Origin: Deltaproteobacteria bacterium
GTDB taxonomy: Bacteria > Desulfobacterota > Desulfobacteria > Desulfobacterales > Desulfatirhabdiaceae
NCBI GenBank assembly: GCA_016219185.1
Contig: JACRBZ010000070.1
Span: forward strand, 1 to 64,000
Direction of reading: 5' to 3'
DNA length: 64,000 nt
Part shown: piece by piece, positions 16,960 through 26,685 of the stretch
Layout: every line of letters begins with the position of its first letter
Numbering within the stretch: the stretch's first letter is position 1
The notes under the pieces: generated by a model
Told to the model about the DNA's origin: nothing
The model's database searches: none
The model's input: only the letters and a program-made list of their open reading frames with translations
Position numbers and translations under genes: made by a program

Positions 16960-17793
16960 TTATTTTCTGGCCACGATCTGGGCCATAGCAATGCGGCCTT
17001 CTTCAAGGTTCTTTCTTTGATTCCGGGCCATGGCCTTGAAGTCGGCTCCGAGCAGAACATGGATGCCGAGCGGCGTCAGACCGTTTTGCTGAATGTTTTT
17101 TGAAACGTTCGTGAACCATGCCAGGGCCATATCGGTGGTGTCTTTCCAGCTTTCAATGGTGAAGCCGCTTTTTTCAAGGAGCGGACGCAGCTCTTCGGTC
17201 GTGACCAGGTGGCTGTCTTCCTGCCGGCACGCCCATGGCACCGGAAAATGAATGGGGCTCACGGGACCTGCGAGAATATCGTAGATGGCCAGGGTCCCTC
17301 CGTCTTTCAGCACCCGGAACATCTCCCGATAAAGCGTTATCTTATCGCTAATGTTAATTGCGGTGTGCTGGGTCCAGACCACATCGAATGTTGCATCCGG
17401 GAAGGGGAGGGCGCATGCATCCCCTTGCCGATACGTGACGAGATCGGAAAGGCCGATGCGCAGCGCGAGCATTTGCGCGACCCGGCAATATTCCTCGGTC
17501 AGGTCGATGCCCGTCACCCGGCATCCGAATTCCCGGGCAATGTAACGCGAGGGTCCCCCGATCCCACTGCCGACGTCGAGAACATGCATGTCCGGTCCCA
17601 GGCCGGCATCGCGTGCAAGCTCGACGGTTGCCTTTCGTCCCCGGACATGAAACTCGTCCACCGGGGCCAGGTCCTCGGGCTTGAGGTTGTTGACATCCTT
17701 TCCCGCTTTTTCAAGAGCTGCGAGAATCACATCCCCCAAATCCTGTCTGGAATAATGCTTCATGATATTGCTGTTATGTGTATTGGGCTGCAA
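16960..17793 (-). CDS. Class I SAM-dependent methyltransferase
   Basis: A 277-residue methyltransferase of the UbiE/Methyltransf_11 type. The SAM site is clear: motif I VLDVGSGIGGPSRYIA near residue 72, the acidic ribose contact TGIDLTEEYC, then GDACALPFPDATFDVVWTQ and VLKDGGTLAIYDI. The start is TTG 17793, chosen because AGGAGG lies 8 bases upstream; an ATG at 17763 (MKHYSRQD) is possible. The closest feel is to small-molecule or sarcosine/dimethylglycine-type methyltransferases, but the substrate cannot be set. It is divergent from the cysteine hydrolase across a 168-base A+T-rich gap. Confidence 0.88.
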   Translation of the reverse strand: MQPNTHNSNIMKHYSRQDLGDVILAALEKAGKDVNNLKPEDLAPVDEFHVRGRKATVELARDAGLGPDMHVLDVGSGIGGPSRYIAREFGCRVTGIDLTEEYCRVAQMLALRIGLSDLVTYRQGDACALPFPDATFDVVWTQHTAINISDKITLYREMFRVLKDGGTLAIYDILAGPVSPIHFPVPWACRQEDSHLVTTEELRPLLEKSGFTIESWKDTTDMALAWFTNVSKNIQQNGLTPLGIHVLLGADFKAMARNQRKNLEEGRIAMAQIVARK

Positions 17794-17961
17794 AATGGCG
17801 TCCTCCTTTTATCGACATATAACAATAATGGACGGCATTGTAAATCGTCATGATTTGTTTGCGGGAAAAATGAATAAATTGTGTTGCACTATTTATAAAT
17901 ATATTTATTTTCAATAAGGAAAATTTGAAAGCCGATTTATTCAAATAAATAAGGTGGAATT

Positions 17962-18753
17962 ATGAAAGCATGCTTGCTGATTGTTGATCCGCAGAAGGAT
18001 TTTTGTGACGCCAACGGTTCTCTTTTTGTGCCGGGTGCCGATGAGGATGTCATTCGTCTGGGTGCCATGATCGACCGGGTCGGATCAAAACTGGACAGCA
18101 TCAAGGTCACGCTTGACAGTCATCACCGCCTGCATATCGCCAATCCCATTTTTTGGCGGAATGCGTCAGGCGGCAAACCCGCACCTTTTACCATCATCAC
18201 GAATGAAGATGTACGAAACGGCGTTTGGATGCCGTTTGACCCCTCGTTGAATGCGCGCGTACTGGATTATACGGAGCAACTCGACCGCAATGGCCGGTAT
18301 CAGTTATGCATCTGGCCGGAACATTGTCTGATCGGTACATGGGGACATACCGTGGCGGACCCGGTGAGTCAGGCGCTTCTCAGATGGGAGGAAAGGCCGG
18401 CGGCTGTCAACTGGGTAACCAAGGGCAGTAACCTGTACACCGAACATTACTCGGTGGTTCAGGCGGATGTGCCGGACCCGGCAGATCCACTGACGCATTT
18501 GAACACCGTCCTTTTAAATGATCTTCAGTCTTATGATGTCATCGGGTTTACCGGCGAGGCGCTCAGTCATTGTGTCGCGAATACGGGCCGCGATATTGTG
18601 GCCAATTTTGCGGCCCAATACATTCGAAAGATTCATCTCATAACGGACTGCTCTTCAAGTGTCCCCGGTTTCAAACATATTGCGGATGATTTTCTTGCCG
18701 ATATGAAGGCCCTGGGAATGCAGCTCTGTACATCGGAAAACTTTTTAAAATGA
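17962..18753 (+). CDS. Isochorismatase-like/nicotinamidase-family cysteine hydrolase
   Basis: A 263-residue amidohydrolase fold protein. The catalytic triad of the family can be placed: Asp9 (IVDPQKDF), a Lys in WVTKGSN near residue 153, and Cys204 in GEALSHCVANT. The metal-side motif LDSHHRLHIANPIFW is nicotinamidase-like. The protein is somewhat longer than a typical nicotinamidase because of an insertion around 100-150, so a different amide substrate is possible. A GGTGG sequence precedes ATG 17962. It converges on ureG, separated by a hairpin. Confidence 0.85.
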   Translation: MKACLLIVDPQKDFCDANGSLFVPGADEDVIRLGAMIDRVGSKLDSIKVTLDSHHRLHIANPIFWRNASGGKPAPFTIITNEDVRNGVWMPFDPSLNARVLDYTEQLDRNGRYQLCIWPEHCLIGTWGHTVADPVSQALLRWEERPAAVNWVTKGSNLYTEHYSVVQADVPDPADPLTHLNTVLLNDLQSYDVIGFTGEALSHCVANTGRDIVANFAAQYIRKIHLITDCSSSVPGFKHIADDFLADMKALGMQLCTSENFLK

Positions 18754-18761
18754 TGAACCTT

Positions 18762-18780
18762 ACCCGGAATTACTCCGGGT
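18762..18780. terminator. Hairpin between convergent genes, possible bidirectional terminator
   Basis: ACCCGGA (18762-18768) and TCCGGGT (18774-18780) pair perfectly around a 5-base loop, between the end of the cysteine hydrolase gene and the end of the urease operon. No T-run follows on the plus strand; on the minus strand it is followed by AAGGTTCATCATTTTAAAAAG, so intrinsic termination is possible but weak. Confidence 0.45.
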
Positions 18781-18837
18781 CTGCTGAATCCCGCCTTTCC
18801 GCGGCTTACCCCGATTCCGTATCATCCCTGACCCACG

Positions 18838-19479
18838 TCATCGAAGCAAGCCCTGCTTTTCGATAAAGCGGATGATCTCATCCAGACCCTGGCCGGTTTT
18901 CAGATTCGTGAAAACAAAGGGGCGGTTGCCGCGCATTTTCCCGGCGTCCTGTTCCATAATCTCCAGTGAAGCGCCTACCATGGGGGCAAGGTCGATCTTG
19001 TTGATAACGAGCAGATCGGAGCGGGTAATGCCAGGGCCGCCTTTTCGCGGGATCTTATCGCCTGCCGCCACATCAATGACAAAGATGGTCAGATCGGAAA
19101 GCTCAGGGCTGAATGTTGCGGCAAGGTTGTCGCCGCCGCTTTCAATAAATATGATATCCAGATCCGGAAATTCCCGGTTGAGCCGGGCCACCGCCTCAAG
19201 GTTGATCGAAGCATCTTCACGGATGGCCGTGTGCGGACAGCCGCCTGTTTCCACGCCGAGAATCCGTTCCGGCGGCAGGGCCGAATGACGCACCAGGAAC
19301 TGCGCGTCTTCCGCGGTATAGATGTCGTTCGTCACAGCGGCAATGCTGTACCGGTCGCGAAGCTTTTTGCAAAGCAGGAGCGTCAGCGCGGTTTTACCGG
19401 AGCCGACCGGACCTCCGATGCCGATGCGCAAAGGGCCTGAAAGGGAAGTGCCTTGAACGGGTTGATGAGGGTCATGCAT
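18838..19479 (-). CDS. ureG: Urease accessory GTPase UreG
   Basis: A 213-residue GTPase that powers nickel transfer into apo-urease together with UreD and UreF. The P-loop [13 protein letters not shown] is near residue 20. Further motifs: [10 protein letters not shown], the nickel-binding CPH in [28 protein letters not shown], and the specificity motif NKIDLAP. Length is normal. It is the last gene of the urt-ure operon, 22 bases after ureF, and is followed by a hairpin before the convergent gene. Confidence 0.97.
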   Translation of the reverse strand: MHDPHQPVQGTSLSGPLRIGIGGPVGSGKTALTLLLCKKLRDRYSIAAVTNDIYTAEDAQFLVRHSALPPERILGVETGGCPHTAIREDASINLEAVARLNREFPDLDIIFIESGGDNLAATFSPELSDLTIFVIDVAAGDKIPRKGGPGITRSDLLVINKIDLAPMVGASLEIMEQDAGKMRGNRPFVFTNLKTGQGLDEIIRFIEKQGLLR

Positions 19480-19501
19480 GATTTTTCCTTAACTCCTGTC
19501 A

Positions 19502-20179
19502 CTATGAGCGAAACAGCCGTGAATACTGGCTTTCATGGCGACTGCCGGCTATGGCAAGCCCTGGTGCGAAATTGCTCCAGCTCTCTTCCGGCAATTTCAG
19601 CGCCCTGTCTGCAACCTCCGGAATCCGTTCTCCCAGGCTTTGCAGCAGACGCTGTCCGGCGGATTGGCCAAGCGGCACCAGTTTTACCGCCGCCATGATT
19701 TGATTTTCGCACCAGTTGAAAAGATAGGCGCAAAGGGCTTCGGTAATCGGTATCTTCCAGACCGCGGCCATTGCTGTCCAGACCGTGGGAAAGGCCGTTT
19801 CCTCCATCCTTGAAAAAAAAGGTTCCAGATCGCAATCCGCCAACTCCCCCGCCAGGCGACGTAGCGAGTAGCCCATTTGCACGGTTTCGGCCCTGAGTTC
19901 GGATGTTTCGCGGGAAGCCAAAAATTCAGCGTTCAGTTGCCATACCCCATCATCGTTTCCATCCATCCAGGCCCGGTACAGGCAGGCAAACAGCGGCGCT
20001 TCGAGCAGGCCGACAGCATGCTGAAGCAGTCCGAACAACCAGTCATGCGCGGACTGCTCGTTGCAGACCACACCCGACTCAACCGCCCATTCAAGGCCCT
20101 GGGAGTAAGTGTAGGCGCCGACCGGCAATGCCGGGCTGGCCAACTGGAGCAAGCGGATAAGCGTCAGGGTGTCGGTCAT
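19502..20179 (-). CDS. ureF: Urease accessory protein UreF
   Basis: A 225-residue all-helical chaperone that bridges UreD and UreG in the urease activation complex. Recognisable by the N-terminal LQLASPALPVGAYTYSQGLEWAVESGVV and the conserved C-terminal region with VKLVPLGQSAGQRLL. The ATG at 20179 overlaps the ureE stop by four bases. Confidence 0.95.
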   Translation of the reverse strand: MTDTLTLIRLLQLASPALPVGAYTYSQGLEWAVESGVVCNEQSAHDWLFGLLQHAVGLLEAPLFACLYRAWMDGNDDGVWQLNAEFLASRETSELRAETVQMGYSLRRLAGELADCDLEPFFSRMEETAFPTVWTAMAAVWKIPITEALCAYLFNWCENQIMAAVKLVPLGQSAGQRLLQSLGERIPEVADRALKLPEESWSNFAPGLAIAGSRHESQYSRLFRS

Positions 20180-20700
20180 CGGAATGTGTGAATTCTCTGT
20201 TCGGACGTTTCATGCGCATGGGTGTCCGCTCCATGCGCATGTCCATGGTTGTGGCCATGTCCGCTGTAGGCCCCGCTTTCGGGCTGGAAGGGAGCCTTTA
20301 CCCGGGTGAGTCTGCAACCCAGCCGCTGAAGCATCTCCTCAAGAACATGATCCGGCTGCAGGCAGAGAAATAGTCCCTGTCCGTCTCTGCCGATTTCAAC
20401 CTTCACATGGCGGTTGCCCAGATGATAGGCAGCACGTGCAAAATGCAGGGCATCTCCCACCCTCACCTGTACCAAATCCTCAGCCTTAGCCACAATTGCC
20501 ACCACCCGCCGGATACCGCCTTCTTCCGCCAGAAGCTTATCTCCATCCTGCAGGCAGGTTCCCGGCGGCAGGTTGTACCCGAATTCCTCATTGCTTTGAA
20601 GAAGCAGATGCTGGCGGCTCTTCAGCCGCGCCTCATAGTCAAGCGCAAGGATGTCGGTGGCGGGACTGTCCGGCGCTGCAAAATTTCTGGCGATCAGCAT
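20176..20700 (-). CDS. ureE: Urease accessory nickel metallochaperone UreE
   Basis: A 174-residue nickel carrier. The N-terminal peptide-binding domain runs to about residue 75, and the metal-binding domain contains YHLGNRHVKVEI, with its conserved His at the dimer interface, and a GLFLCLQPDHVLEEMLQRLG helix. The C-terminal tail is His-rich (GHGHNHGHAHGADTHAH), expected to bind several nickel ions per monomer as in Klebsiella UreE. It starts after a very short gap from ureC and overlaps ureF by four bases. Confidence 0.96.
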   Translation of the reverse strand: MLIARNFAAPDSPATDILALDYEARLKSRQHLLLQSNEEFGYNLPPGTCLQDGDKLLAEEGGIRRVVAIVAKAEDLVQVRVGDALHFARAAYHLGNRHVKVEIGRDGQGLFLCLQPDHVLEEMLQRLGCRLTRVKAPFQPESGAYSGHGHNHGHAHGADTHAHETSEQRIHTFR

Positions 20701-20702
20701 GG

Positions 20703-22406
20703 CTAAAAGAGAAAATAACGCTGGGTCATGGGCAGGGAGATGGCCGGCTCACAGACCAGCAGCACTCCGTCGGCCCGTACCTGATAGGTCTCGGGATCCA
20801 CCTCGATCCTCGGCATGGCGTCATTGTGGATCATATCGGTTTTGCCGATTGCTCTGGTACCGGATACCGCGATCAGCGGTTTGACGAGCCCAAGACCCGT
20901 GACGGCCGGATTATCGAGCGCTGCCGACGAGACAAAGGTGACCGAGGATTTAAGCGCCCGGCCGAAAGCGCCGAACATCGGCCGGTAATGGACCGGCTGC
21001 GGCGTGGGGATGGAGGCGTTCGGATCACCCATGGCCGCGGCGGCGATAACGCCACCTTTGATGATAAGCGCGGGTTTTACGCCGAAAAAAGCCGGATTCC
21101 AGAGAATTAAATCGGCAAGTTTTCCCTTTTCCACCGAGCCCACGATCCGGGCGATGCCATGGGTGATGGCCGGGTTGATGGTGTATTTGGCAATATAGCG
21201 CTTTATCCGGAAATTATCGTTTCGGCCCGAGTCCTGCGGCAGGCTGCCGCGTTGCAGTTTCATTTTGTGGGCCGTCTGCCAGGTGCGGATAATCACCTCT
21301 CCCACACGGCCCATGGCCTGGGAGTCTGAGGACATCATCGAAAAGGCGCCAAGGTCGTGAAGGATATCCTCGGCTGCGATGGTCTCCCGCCGGATGCGTG
21401 ATTCGGCAAAAGCGATATCCTCGGCAATTGCCGGATCAAGGTGATGGCAGACCATCAGCATGTCGAGATGCTCGTCGATGGTGTTCACCGTGTAGGGCAT
21501 GGTGGGATTGGTGGAGGACGGCAGGACGTTTGGTTGCTCCACCGCCCTGATAATGTCCGGGGAATGGCCGCCGCCCGCCCCTTCGGTGTGGAAGGTGTGA
21601 ATGGTGCGGCCCTTGAAGGCGGCGATCGTGGTTTCAACAAAGCCGGATTCATTTAAGGTGTCGGTATGGATCGCCACCTGCACGTCCATCTCATCGGCCA
21701 CGGCAAGGCAATTGTCGATTGCGGCCGGAGTGGTGCCCCAGTCCTCATGAAGCTTCAGGCCCATGGCCCCGGCCCGGACCTGTTCACGCAGCGGCTCGGG
21801 CCTGCTGACATTACCCTTGCCCATAAAGCCCAGATTCATCGGGAAGGCGTCCGCCGCTTCCAGCATCCGGGCAAGATGCCAGGGGCCCGGGGTGCAGGTT
21901 GTGGCAAAGGTTCCGGTGGCAGGGCCCGTGCCGCCGCCGAGCATGGTGGTGATGCCGGCGGCCAGGGCCTCGTCGATCTGCTGCGGGCAAATAAAGTGAA
22001 TATGGGAATCAATGCCGCCTGCGGTGACGATCTTTCCTTCCCCTGCGATAATCTCGGTGGCGGCACCGATCGGGATGGTCACACCCGGCTGGATGTCGGG
22101 ATTGCCCGCCTTGCCGATGGCAAGGATGAGGCCGTCCTTGATCCCGATATCGGCCTTGACAATGCCCCAATGGTCGATAATGACCGCATTGGTAATGACC
22201 GTATCGGCAACTTCGGCGGCACAAAGCTGACCCTGGCCCATACCGTCGCGAATGACCTTGCCGCCGCCGAATTTCACCTCTTCACCGTAAATGGTGAAAT
22301 CTTTTTCAATTTCTATAAAGAGATCCGTATCGGCAAGCCGCATCCGGTCGCCCTGGGTAGGGCCGAACATCTCTGCATAGGCCTGGCGGGAAATTTGTGT
22401 GCTCAT
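20703..22406 (-). CDS. ureC: Urease alpha subunit, catalytic
   Basis: Catalyses urea + H2O to ammonia and carbamate at a dinickel site. The 567-residue length is standard. Nickel ligands and catalytic residues are visible: HIH in [11 protein letters not shown], the carbamylated Lys in GLKLHEDWG (about 217), His in [11 protein letters not shown], His in [14 protein letters not shown], the flap MVCHHLD with the catalytic His (about 320), and the Asp in [16 protein letters not shown] sits at the end of ureB, and the ATG overlaps the ureB stop (ATGA). All key residues are intact. Confidence 0.98.
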   Translation of the reverse strand: MSTQISRQAYAEMFGPTQGDRMRLADTDLFIEIEKDFTIYGEEVKFGGGKVIRDGMGQGQLCAAEVADTVITNAVIIDHWGIVKADIGIKDGLILAIGKAGNPDIQPGVTIPIGAATEIIAGEGKIVTAGGIDSHIHFICPQQIDEALAAGITTMLGGGTGPATGTFATTCTPGPWHLARMLEAADAFPMNLGFMGKGNVSRPEPLREQVRAGAMGLKLHEDWGTTPAAIDNCLAVADEMDVQVAIHTDTLNESGFVETTIAAFKGRTIHTFHTEGAGGGHSPDIIRAVEQPNVLPSSTNPTMPYTVNTIDEHLDMLMVCHHLDPAIAEDIAFAESRIRRETIAAEDILHDLGAFSMMSSDSQAMGRVGEVIIRTWQTAHKMKLQRGSLPQDSGRNDNFRIKRYIAKYTINPAITHGIARIVGSVEKGKLADLILWNPAFFGVKPALIIKGGVIAAAAMGDPNASIPTPQPVHYRPMFGAFGRALKSSVTFVSSAALDNPAVTGLGLVKPLIAVSGTRAIGKTDMIHNDAMPRIEVDPETYQVRADGVLLVCEPAISLPMTQRYFLF

Positions 22407-22711
22407 ACCAATCCTCCTTGAATTCTAGCCTGAAAACCGTAAACCGCGCGATGACCATCATAGGCCACCAGATGCACGGTGCGCTTCTGGCCCGGCTCAA
22501 ACCGCACGGCCGTGCCGGCTGCGATGTCCAGACGAAAGCCTTTGGTCGCCTCACGGTCAAAGACCAGGGCGGCGTTGGTTTCGTAAAAATGGTAATGGGA
22601 ACCGACCTGAACCGGCCGGTCTCCACTATTGGCAACTTCGATGGTCAGGTTTGGCCGGCCGCTGTTCAGCTCGATCTGGCCGGACTCAATCTGCATTTCT
22701 CCTGGAATCAT
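22403..22711 (-). CDS. ureB: Urease beta subunit
   Basis: A 102-residue structural subunit of the (UreABC)3 complex. Starts [18 protein letters not shown] and contains [15 protein letters not shown] and [15 protein letters not shown], the standard UreB blocks. GGAGGAGTCC lies just before the ATG. It is a separate gene, not fused to ureA as in Helicobacter. It ends in a four-base overlap with ureC. Confidence 0.97.
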   Translation of the reverse strand: MIPGEMQIESGQIELNSGRPNLTIEVANSGDRPVQVGSHYHFYETNAALVFDREATKGFRLDIAAGTAVRFEPGQKRTVHLVAYDGHRAVYGFQARIQGGLV

Positions 22712-22747
22712 GGACTCCTCCTTTTAAACAATCGATCCGGTAATCAA

Positions 22748-23050
22748 TCAGGCAATCGGTTGGTGCACGGTAATGAGCTTGGTGCCGTCGGCAAAGGTGG
22801 CTTCTACCTGAATTTCGGGAATCATTTCTGGCACCCCCTCCATCACGTCATCCCGGCCAAGAAGCGTGGTGCCGAATTCCATCAATTCGGCAACCGACCT
22901 GCCGTCCCTCACCCCTTCCATGATAGCGGCGGTGATATAGGCGATCGCCTCAGGATAATTGAGTTTCAGACCCCGGTTTTTCCGGCGCTCAGCCAGAAGT
23001 GCCGCGGTAAAGATAAGTAGTTTGTCCTTTTCGCGTGGCGTTAGTTTCAT
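22748..23050 (-). CDS. ureA: Urease gamma subunit
   Basis: A 100-residue structural subunit. Starts [27 protein letters not shown] and has [21 protein letters not shown], with [24 protein letters not shown] at the end, all standard for UreA. AAGGAGG precedes the ATG. Spacing to ureD is 27 bases and to ureB 36 bases, within one operon. Confidence 0.97.
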   Translation of the reverse strand: MKLTPREKDKLLIFTAALLAERRKNRGLKLNYPEAIAYITAAIMEGVRDGRSVAELMEFGTTLLGRDDVMEGVPEMIPEIQVEATFADGTKLITVHQPIA

Positions 23051-23077
23051 GCATCTACCTCCTTGAATCGTCTCATT

Positions 23078-23938
23078 TTAAGTATACCACAGGCGAGGCA
23101 CCCGGGCTTGCCTGCCAAGAAGGGCCGGCCGAAGCACGGTCCATAGTTTCATAAACCATTCCCGCAAGGGTTCCACGCCGTGGCCAAGACAGCGCGCCAC
23201 AAGAAACCCTCCCGGGAGCAGCGTCATTCCGTTAAGCGTTTTTTCTTGCACGGCTTGTCCGCGGCAGCTCGTAAGGAGCGAATTGTCAATTGCGGGTGAA
23301 ACAGCCAGCAGGGTCGCACAGTACGGATAGCCGGCAAGACCCGCAGGGGCATGAAGCCAGGGGGATCCGCCTTCAAGAAGGCCGCGCTCCGACCAGAGCA
23401 GCCTGCCGTCGCGCTCTATCGTGGTTCTGAGTCTGATCTGCCCGTGATCAAAGGATTCACCGGCTGCAACTCGGCCCAGACAGAGGGTCTCAATCCCCAG
23501 AAACACGGCATCATCTGAAAGCTTTACTTCCATGGACAGCCCGGCATCAACCCCATCAAAGAAAATGGTTTCCTGCGGCAGCCACTCAAGCGCTCCTCCG
23601 GATGCCACCCGCGCGGACACACGCTGGCTGGCTTGCCTGCCGCCGCTGCGATACCATTTTCCGGCGCCCGGTGTCGTGATAAGTGCTTTTGCGCCGGCTT
23701 CAGCCGCAAGCCTTATTTCCAGCCGGTCGCCGCCGGCAATGCCGCCCGGTGGATGAAGGATGACGGCATGGCAGAGATCCGACCCTTCCGGATACAAGGC
23801 CTTCTGTACCCGTAGCGGGCCGCGGTGCGAGCGCCCGGCCAGTATCGTCTCGTTGTCGCGCCGTGCAAAGCGCAGATCAAGCAGGGCCCGCCACTCGGTG
23901 CCATTTCCTTGTTCATGAGACTTATCTGAGGTCATCAC
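23078..23938 (-). CDS. ureD: Urease accessory protein UreD (UreH)
   Basis: A 286-residue scaffold protein that binds apo-urease and guides nickel from UreG/UreF. Family blocks: RGPLRVQKALYPEG, HPPGGIAGGDRLEI, ALITTPGAGKWYRSGG, LEWLPQETIFFDG and GIETLCLGRVAAGE. The ATG at 23938 overlaps the urtE stop by four bases; a second ATG at 23935 is equally possible. It connects the transport half with the enzyme half of the operon. Confidence 0.95.
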   Translation of the reverse strand: MMTSDKSHEQGNGTEWRALLDLRFARRDNETILAGRSHRGPLRVQKALYPEGSDLCHAVILHPPGGIAGGDRLEIRLAAEAGAKALITTPGAGKWYRSGGRQASQRVSARVASGGALEWLPQETIFFDGVDAGLSMEVKLSDDAVFLGIETLCLGRVAAGESFDHGQIRLRTTIERDGRLLWSERGLLEGGSPWLHAPAGLAGYPYCATLLAVSPAIDNSLLTSCRGQAVQEKTLNGMTLLPGGFLVARCLGHGVEPLREWFMKLWTVLRPALLGRQARVPRLWYT

Positions 23939-24627
23939 ACGGACAGCACTTTCTGCACGCCATCTTTTTCCATATTCGCACCTTCGCCTCGCATGATGAT
24001 TTCGCCCCGTTCCACAATCAGGTAGGAGTCAGCCAGGGATCTGGCAAAGTCGTAATACTGCTCGACCAGTAAAATGGCCATTTCACCGCCTGCGGCCAGA
24101 TTCCGGATGACGCCCTCGATATCTTTTATAATGGATGGCTGAATGCCCTCGGTCGGTTCGTCGAGGATCAGCAGTTTGGGCTTTGCGGCCAGTGCCCTGC
24201 CAATGGCGAGCTGCTGCTGCTGGCCGCCCGAGAGGTCACCGCCCCGGCGGGACAGCATCTGGCCGAGCACCGGGAACATGTCGAAAATACGCTTCGGAAC
24301 CGTTTTGCCGGTGGAACAGCCGGCCATGCCGATGAGCAGATTTTCATTCACGGTCAGGCGTGGAAAGATTTCACGGCCCTGGGGAACAAAACCGATGCCC
24401 GCCCGTGCGCGTTTATGCGAGGGCGCGTTGGTGATATCCCGCTCATCGAAGGTGATGCTGCCGGAAGCGATCGGCAGAAGGCCCATCAGGCATTTCAGCA
24501 GGGTGGTCTTGCCGACGCCGTTTCGGCCGAGAATGGCGGTTACCTTACCAGGGTGCACATCCAAATCGATATCCCGGAGAATATGGCTGCCGCCGTAGAA
24601 TTGATTGAGTTTTTTCACGGATAGCAT
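23935..24627 (-). CDS. urtE: Urea ABC transporter ATP-binding protein UrtE
   Basis: A 230-residue LivF-type ATPase. Walker A GRNGVGKTT near residue 37, Q-loop in FVPQGREIFPRLTVNENL, signature LSGGQQQQLAIGRAL, Walker B LLILDEPTEGIQPSI and switch His region VEQYYDFA. The GCSTGK loop and EGIQPSII stretch are typical of UrtE rather than LivF. It follows urtD after five bases and overlaps ureD. Confidence 0.95.
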   Translation of the reverse strand: MLSVKKLNQFYGGSHILRDIDLDVHPGKVTAILGRNGVGKTTLLKCLMGLLPIASGSITFDERDITNAPSHKRARAGIGFVPQGREIFPRLTVNENLLIGMAGCSTGKTVPKRIFDMFPVLGQMLSRRGGDLSGGQQQQLAIGRALAAKPKLLILDEPTEGIQPSIIKDIEGVIRNLAAGGEMAILLVEQYYDFARSLADSYLIVERGEIIMRGEGANMEKDGVQKVLSV

Positions 24628-24632
24628 GGCTG

Positions 24633-25508
24633 TCAGCGCCCCAGATACACTTCAATAACCCGTTGATCGTTCTGAACAGTGGCCAAATCGCCTTCGGCCA
24701 GAACCCTGCCCTCGTGCAGCACCGTCACCTTGCTGTCCAGCAGCTTGATGAAGGCCATATCATGTTCTACTACCACAAGGGAATGCTTGCCCGCAAGAGA
24801 GAGGAAAAGCTCCGCGGTGCGCTCGGTCTCCTCATCGGTCATGCCGGCGACAGGTTCATCCAGCAGAAGCAGTTTCGGCTCCTGCATCAGGAGCATGCCA
24901 ATCTCCAGCCATTGTTTCTGCCCATGGGAAAGCCGGCCGGCCGGCCGGTACACCGCGCTGCTTAAGCGGATCAGATCGAGCGTTGCGGCGATGCGGTCCC
25001 TGGCCTCGCTGTCAAGATGGGCAAATAGCGTCTTCCACGCGCCCTTGTTGGTCTTCATGGCCAGCTCCAGATTCTCGAAAACCGTGTGCTGATCAAAAAT
25101 CGTCGGTTTCTGGAATTTACGGCCGATTCCAGCGTGCGCAATTTCCGGCTCGCTCAAATGGAGAAGATCGATGCTCTGGCCAAGAAAGGCGGTTCCGGTG
25201 TCCGGCCGGGTCTTGCCGGTGATGACATCCATCATCGTTGTTTTGCCTGCCCCGTTCGGACCGATGATACAACGAAGCTCACCGGCATCGATATGCAGGG
25301 TAAGGGCGTCCAGGGCCTTGAATCCATCAAAACTGACGGTGATGTTTTCAAGATAGAGGATGACCTTATGGGAGATGTCGATACCTTCAGCTACCGGTGG
25401 TATCCACACATATTCAGCCTCAAGCAGGGGACCTGTGTTGTGACCGACGTCCGCGGGCCCGGCCGGTAAAGAAAGACTGTTGCCGGAAATGAACAAAGCG
25501 GCACTCAT
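24633..25508 (-). CDS. urtD: Urea ABC transporter ATP-binding protein UrtD
   Basis: A 291-residue LivG-type ATPase. Walker A GPNGAGKTTMMDVITGKTRPD, a Q-loop region GIGRKFQKPTIFDQHTVFENLELAM, signature LSHGQKQWLEIGMLLMQ and Walker B LLLLDEPVAGM are the UrtD pattern. A longer frame up to 25763 exists but lies in the urtC coding region. The start is one of two adjacent ATGs (25511 or 25508) behind AAGGAG; 25508 has the better 7-base spacing. An N-terminal extension of about 50 residues precedes the ATPase core, as in other proteobacterial UrtD proteins. Confidence 0.93.
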   Translation of the reverse strand: MSAALFISGNSLSLPAGPADVGHNTGPLLEAEYVWIPPVAEGIDISHKVILYLENITVSFDGFKALDALTLHIDAGELRCIIGPNGAGKTTMMDVITGKTRPDTGTAFLGQSIDLLHLSEPEIAHAGIGRKFQKPTIFDQHTVFENLELAMKTNKGAWKTLFAHLDSEARDRIAATLDLIRLSSAVYRPAGRLSHGQKQWLEIGMLLMQEPKLLLLDEPVAGMTDEETERTAELFLSLAGKHSLVVVEHDMAFIKLLDSKVTVLHEGRVLAEGDLATVQNDQRVIEVYLGR

Positions 25509-26683
25509 CATCTCTCTCCTTTGGGTTGCAGCCTGCGAAGAATATTTTCCCAGAGTCCGACCACGCCGTTTGGCAGATAGAGGGTCACCAGCACAAATAC
25601 CGCTCCGAGGAAGAACAGCCAGTATTCGGGAAAGCTCACGGTGAACCAGCTTTTGGCCAGATTCACGATAAAGGCGCCAAGTACCGCTCCGATCAGTTTG
25701 CCGCGGCCACCCACCGCCACCCATATGGCGATCTCGATGGAGTTTGCCGGACTCATCTCGCAAGGATTGATAATACCGACCTGCGGCACATACAGTGCTC
25801 CGGCAATGGCGCAGAGCACGGCGCTCAGGGTCCAGATGAAAAGCTTGAAGCCGATGGGGTTGTAGCCGATGAACATCACCCGCGATTCCGCATCACGGAT
25901 GGCGGTCAGGACCCTGCCGAATTTTGAGGTCACGAGAAAACGCGCGATGAAAAGGGTAAAGAGCAGCATCAGGGCCGACAGGGCGAACAGCGTTACCCGC
26001 ATTTCCGGCGCGGTGATCGAGTAGCCGAGAATCCGCTTAAAATCGGTAAAGCCGTTATTGCCGCCAAAACCCGTCTCGTTACGGAAAAAGAGGAGCATGC
26101 AGGCATAAGTCAGGGCCTGGGTGATGATTGAAAAATACACGCCGCGGATTCGTGAACGAAAGGCGAAAAAACCGAAAACCAGAGCCAGGAGAGCGGGTAC
26201 TGCCAGCACCAGAAAAACGGCCCAGAGGATATGATCGCTTCCGGTCCAGTACCAGGGCAGCTCCTTCCAGTTGAGAAATACCATGAAATCGGGCAGATTG
26301 CTATGGTAGCTGCCGTCCCGGCCGATGCTGCGCATCAGGTACATGCCAAAGGCATAGCCGCCCAGAGCGAAAAATATCCCGTGCCCGAGCGAGAGAATAC
26401 CGGTATAGCCCCAAATCAGATCAAAGGCCACGGCCACGATCACGTAACAGAGGATCTTGCCGATCAAAGTTACAAAATAATCCGAGAGATGCAGGGGATG
26501 CCCGGCCGGCAGGGCCAGGTGGAGGATCGGCACCAGAACGCAGGCAAAGAAGGCGGCCGCCGCACCCATGGCAATGGTCCTGGGGCCGAGTCCGCTTGTA
26601 AGCCGCGTTATCAGTGAAGGCATGGTCGCCTCAGGCGAATCGAAAGTGGCGGCAAGTGAATGGGCCGTATTCTGTGCAGACAT
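25508..26683 (-). CDS. urtC: Urea ABC transporter permease UrtC
   Basis: A 391-residue LivM-type inner-membrane permease with about ten hydrophobic segments. Conserved blocks: DLIWGYTGILSLGHGIFFALGGYAFGMYLM, FGGNNGFTDFK, TAIRDAESRVMFIGYNP and SPANSIEIAIWVAVGGRGKLIGAVLGA. The start is ATG 26683, two bases after the urtB stop; the frame remains open further upstream but only in the urtB region. Its stop overlaps the urtD start. Confidence 0.94.
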   Translation of the reverse strand: MSAQNTAHSLAATFDSPEATMPSLITRLTSGLGPRTIAMGAAAAFFACVLVPILHLALPAGHPLHLSDYFVTLIGKILCYVIVAVAFDLIWGYTGILSLGHGIFFALGGYAFGMYLMRSIGRDGSYHSNLPDFMVFLNWKELPWYWTGSDHILWAVFLVLAVPALLALVFGFFAFRSRIRGVYFSIITQALTYACMLLFFRNETGFGGNNGFTDFKRILGYSITAPEMRVTLFALSALMLLFTLFIARFLVTSKFGRVLTAIRDAESRVMFIGYNPIGFKLFIWTLSAVLCAIAGALYVPQVGIINPCEMSPANSIEIAIWVAVGGRGKLIGAVLGAFIVNLAKSWFTVSFPEYWLFFLGAVFVLVTLYLPNGVVGLWENILRRLQPKGER

Positions 26684-26685
26684 GA

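Noticed and set aside
24633-25763. 376-residue version of UrtD starting near 25763
   Set aside because: The extra 85 residues come from the urtC coding region in another frame and have no ribosome site; AAGGAG and two ATGs at 25511/25508 define the real start.
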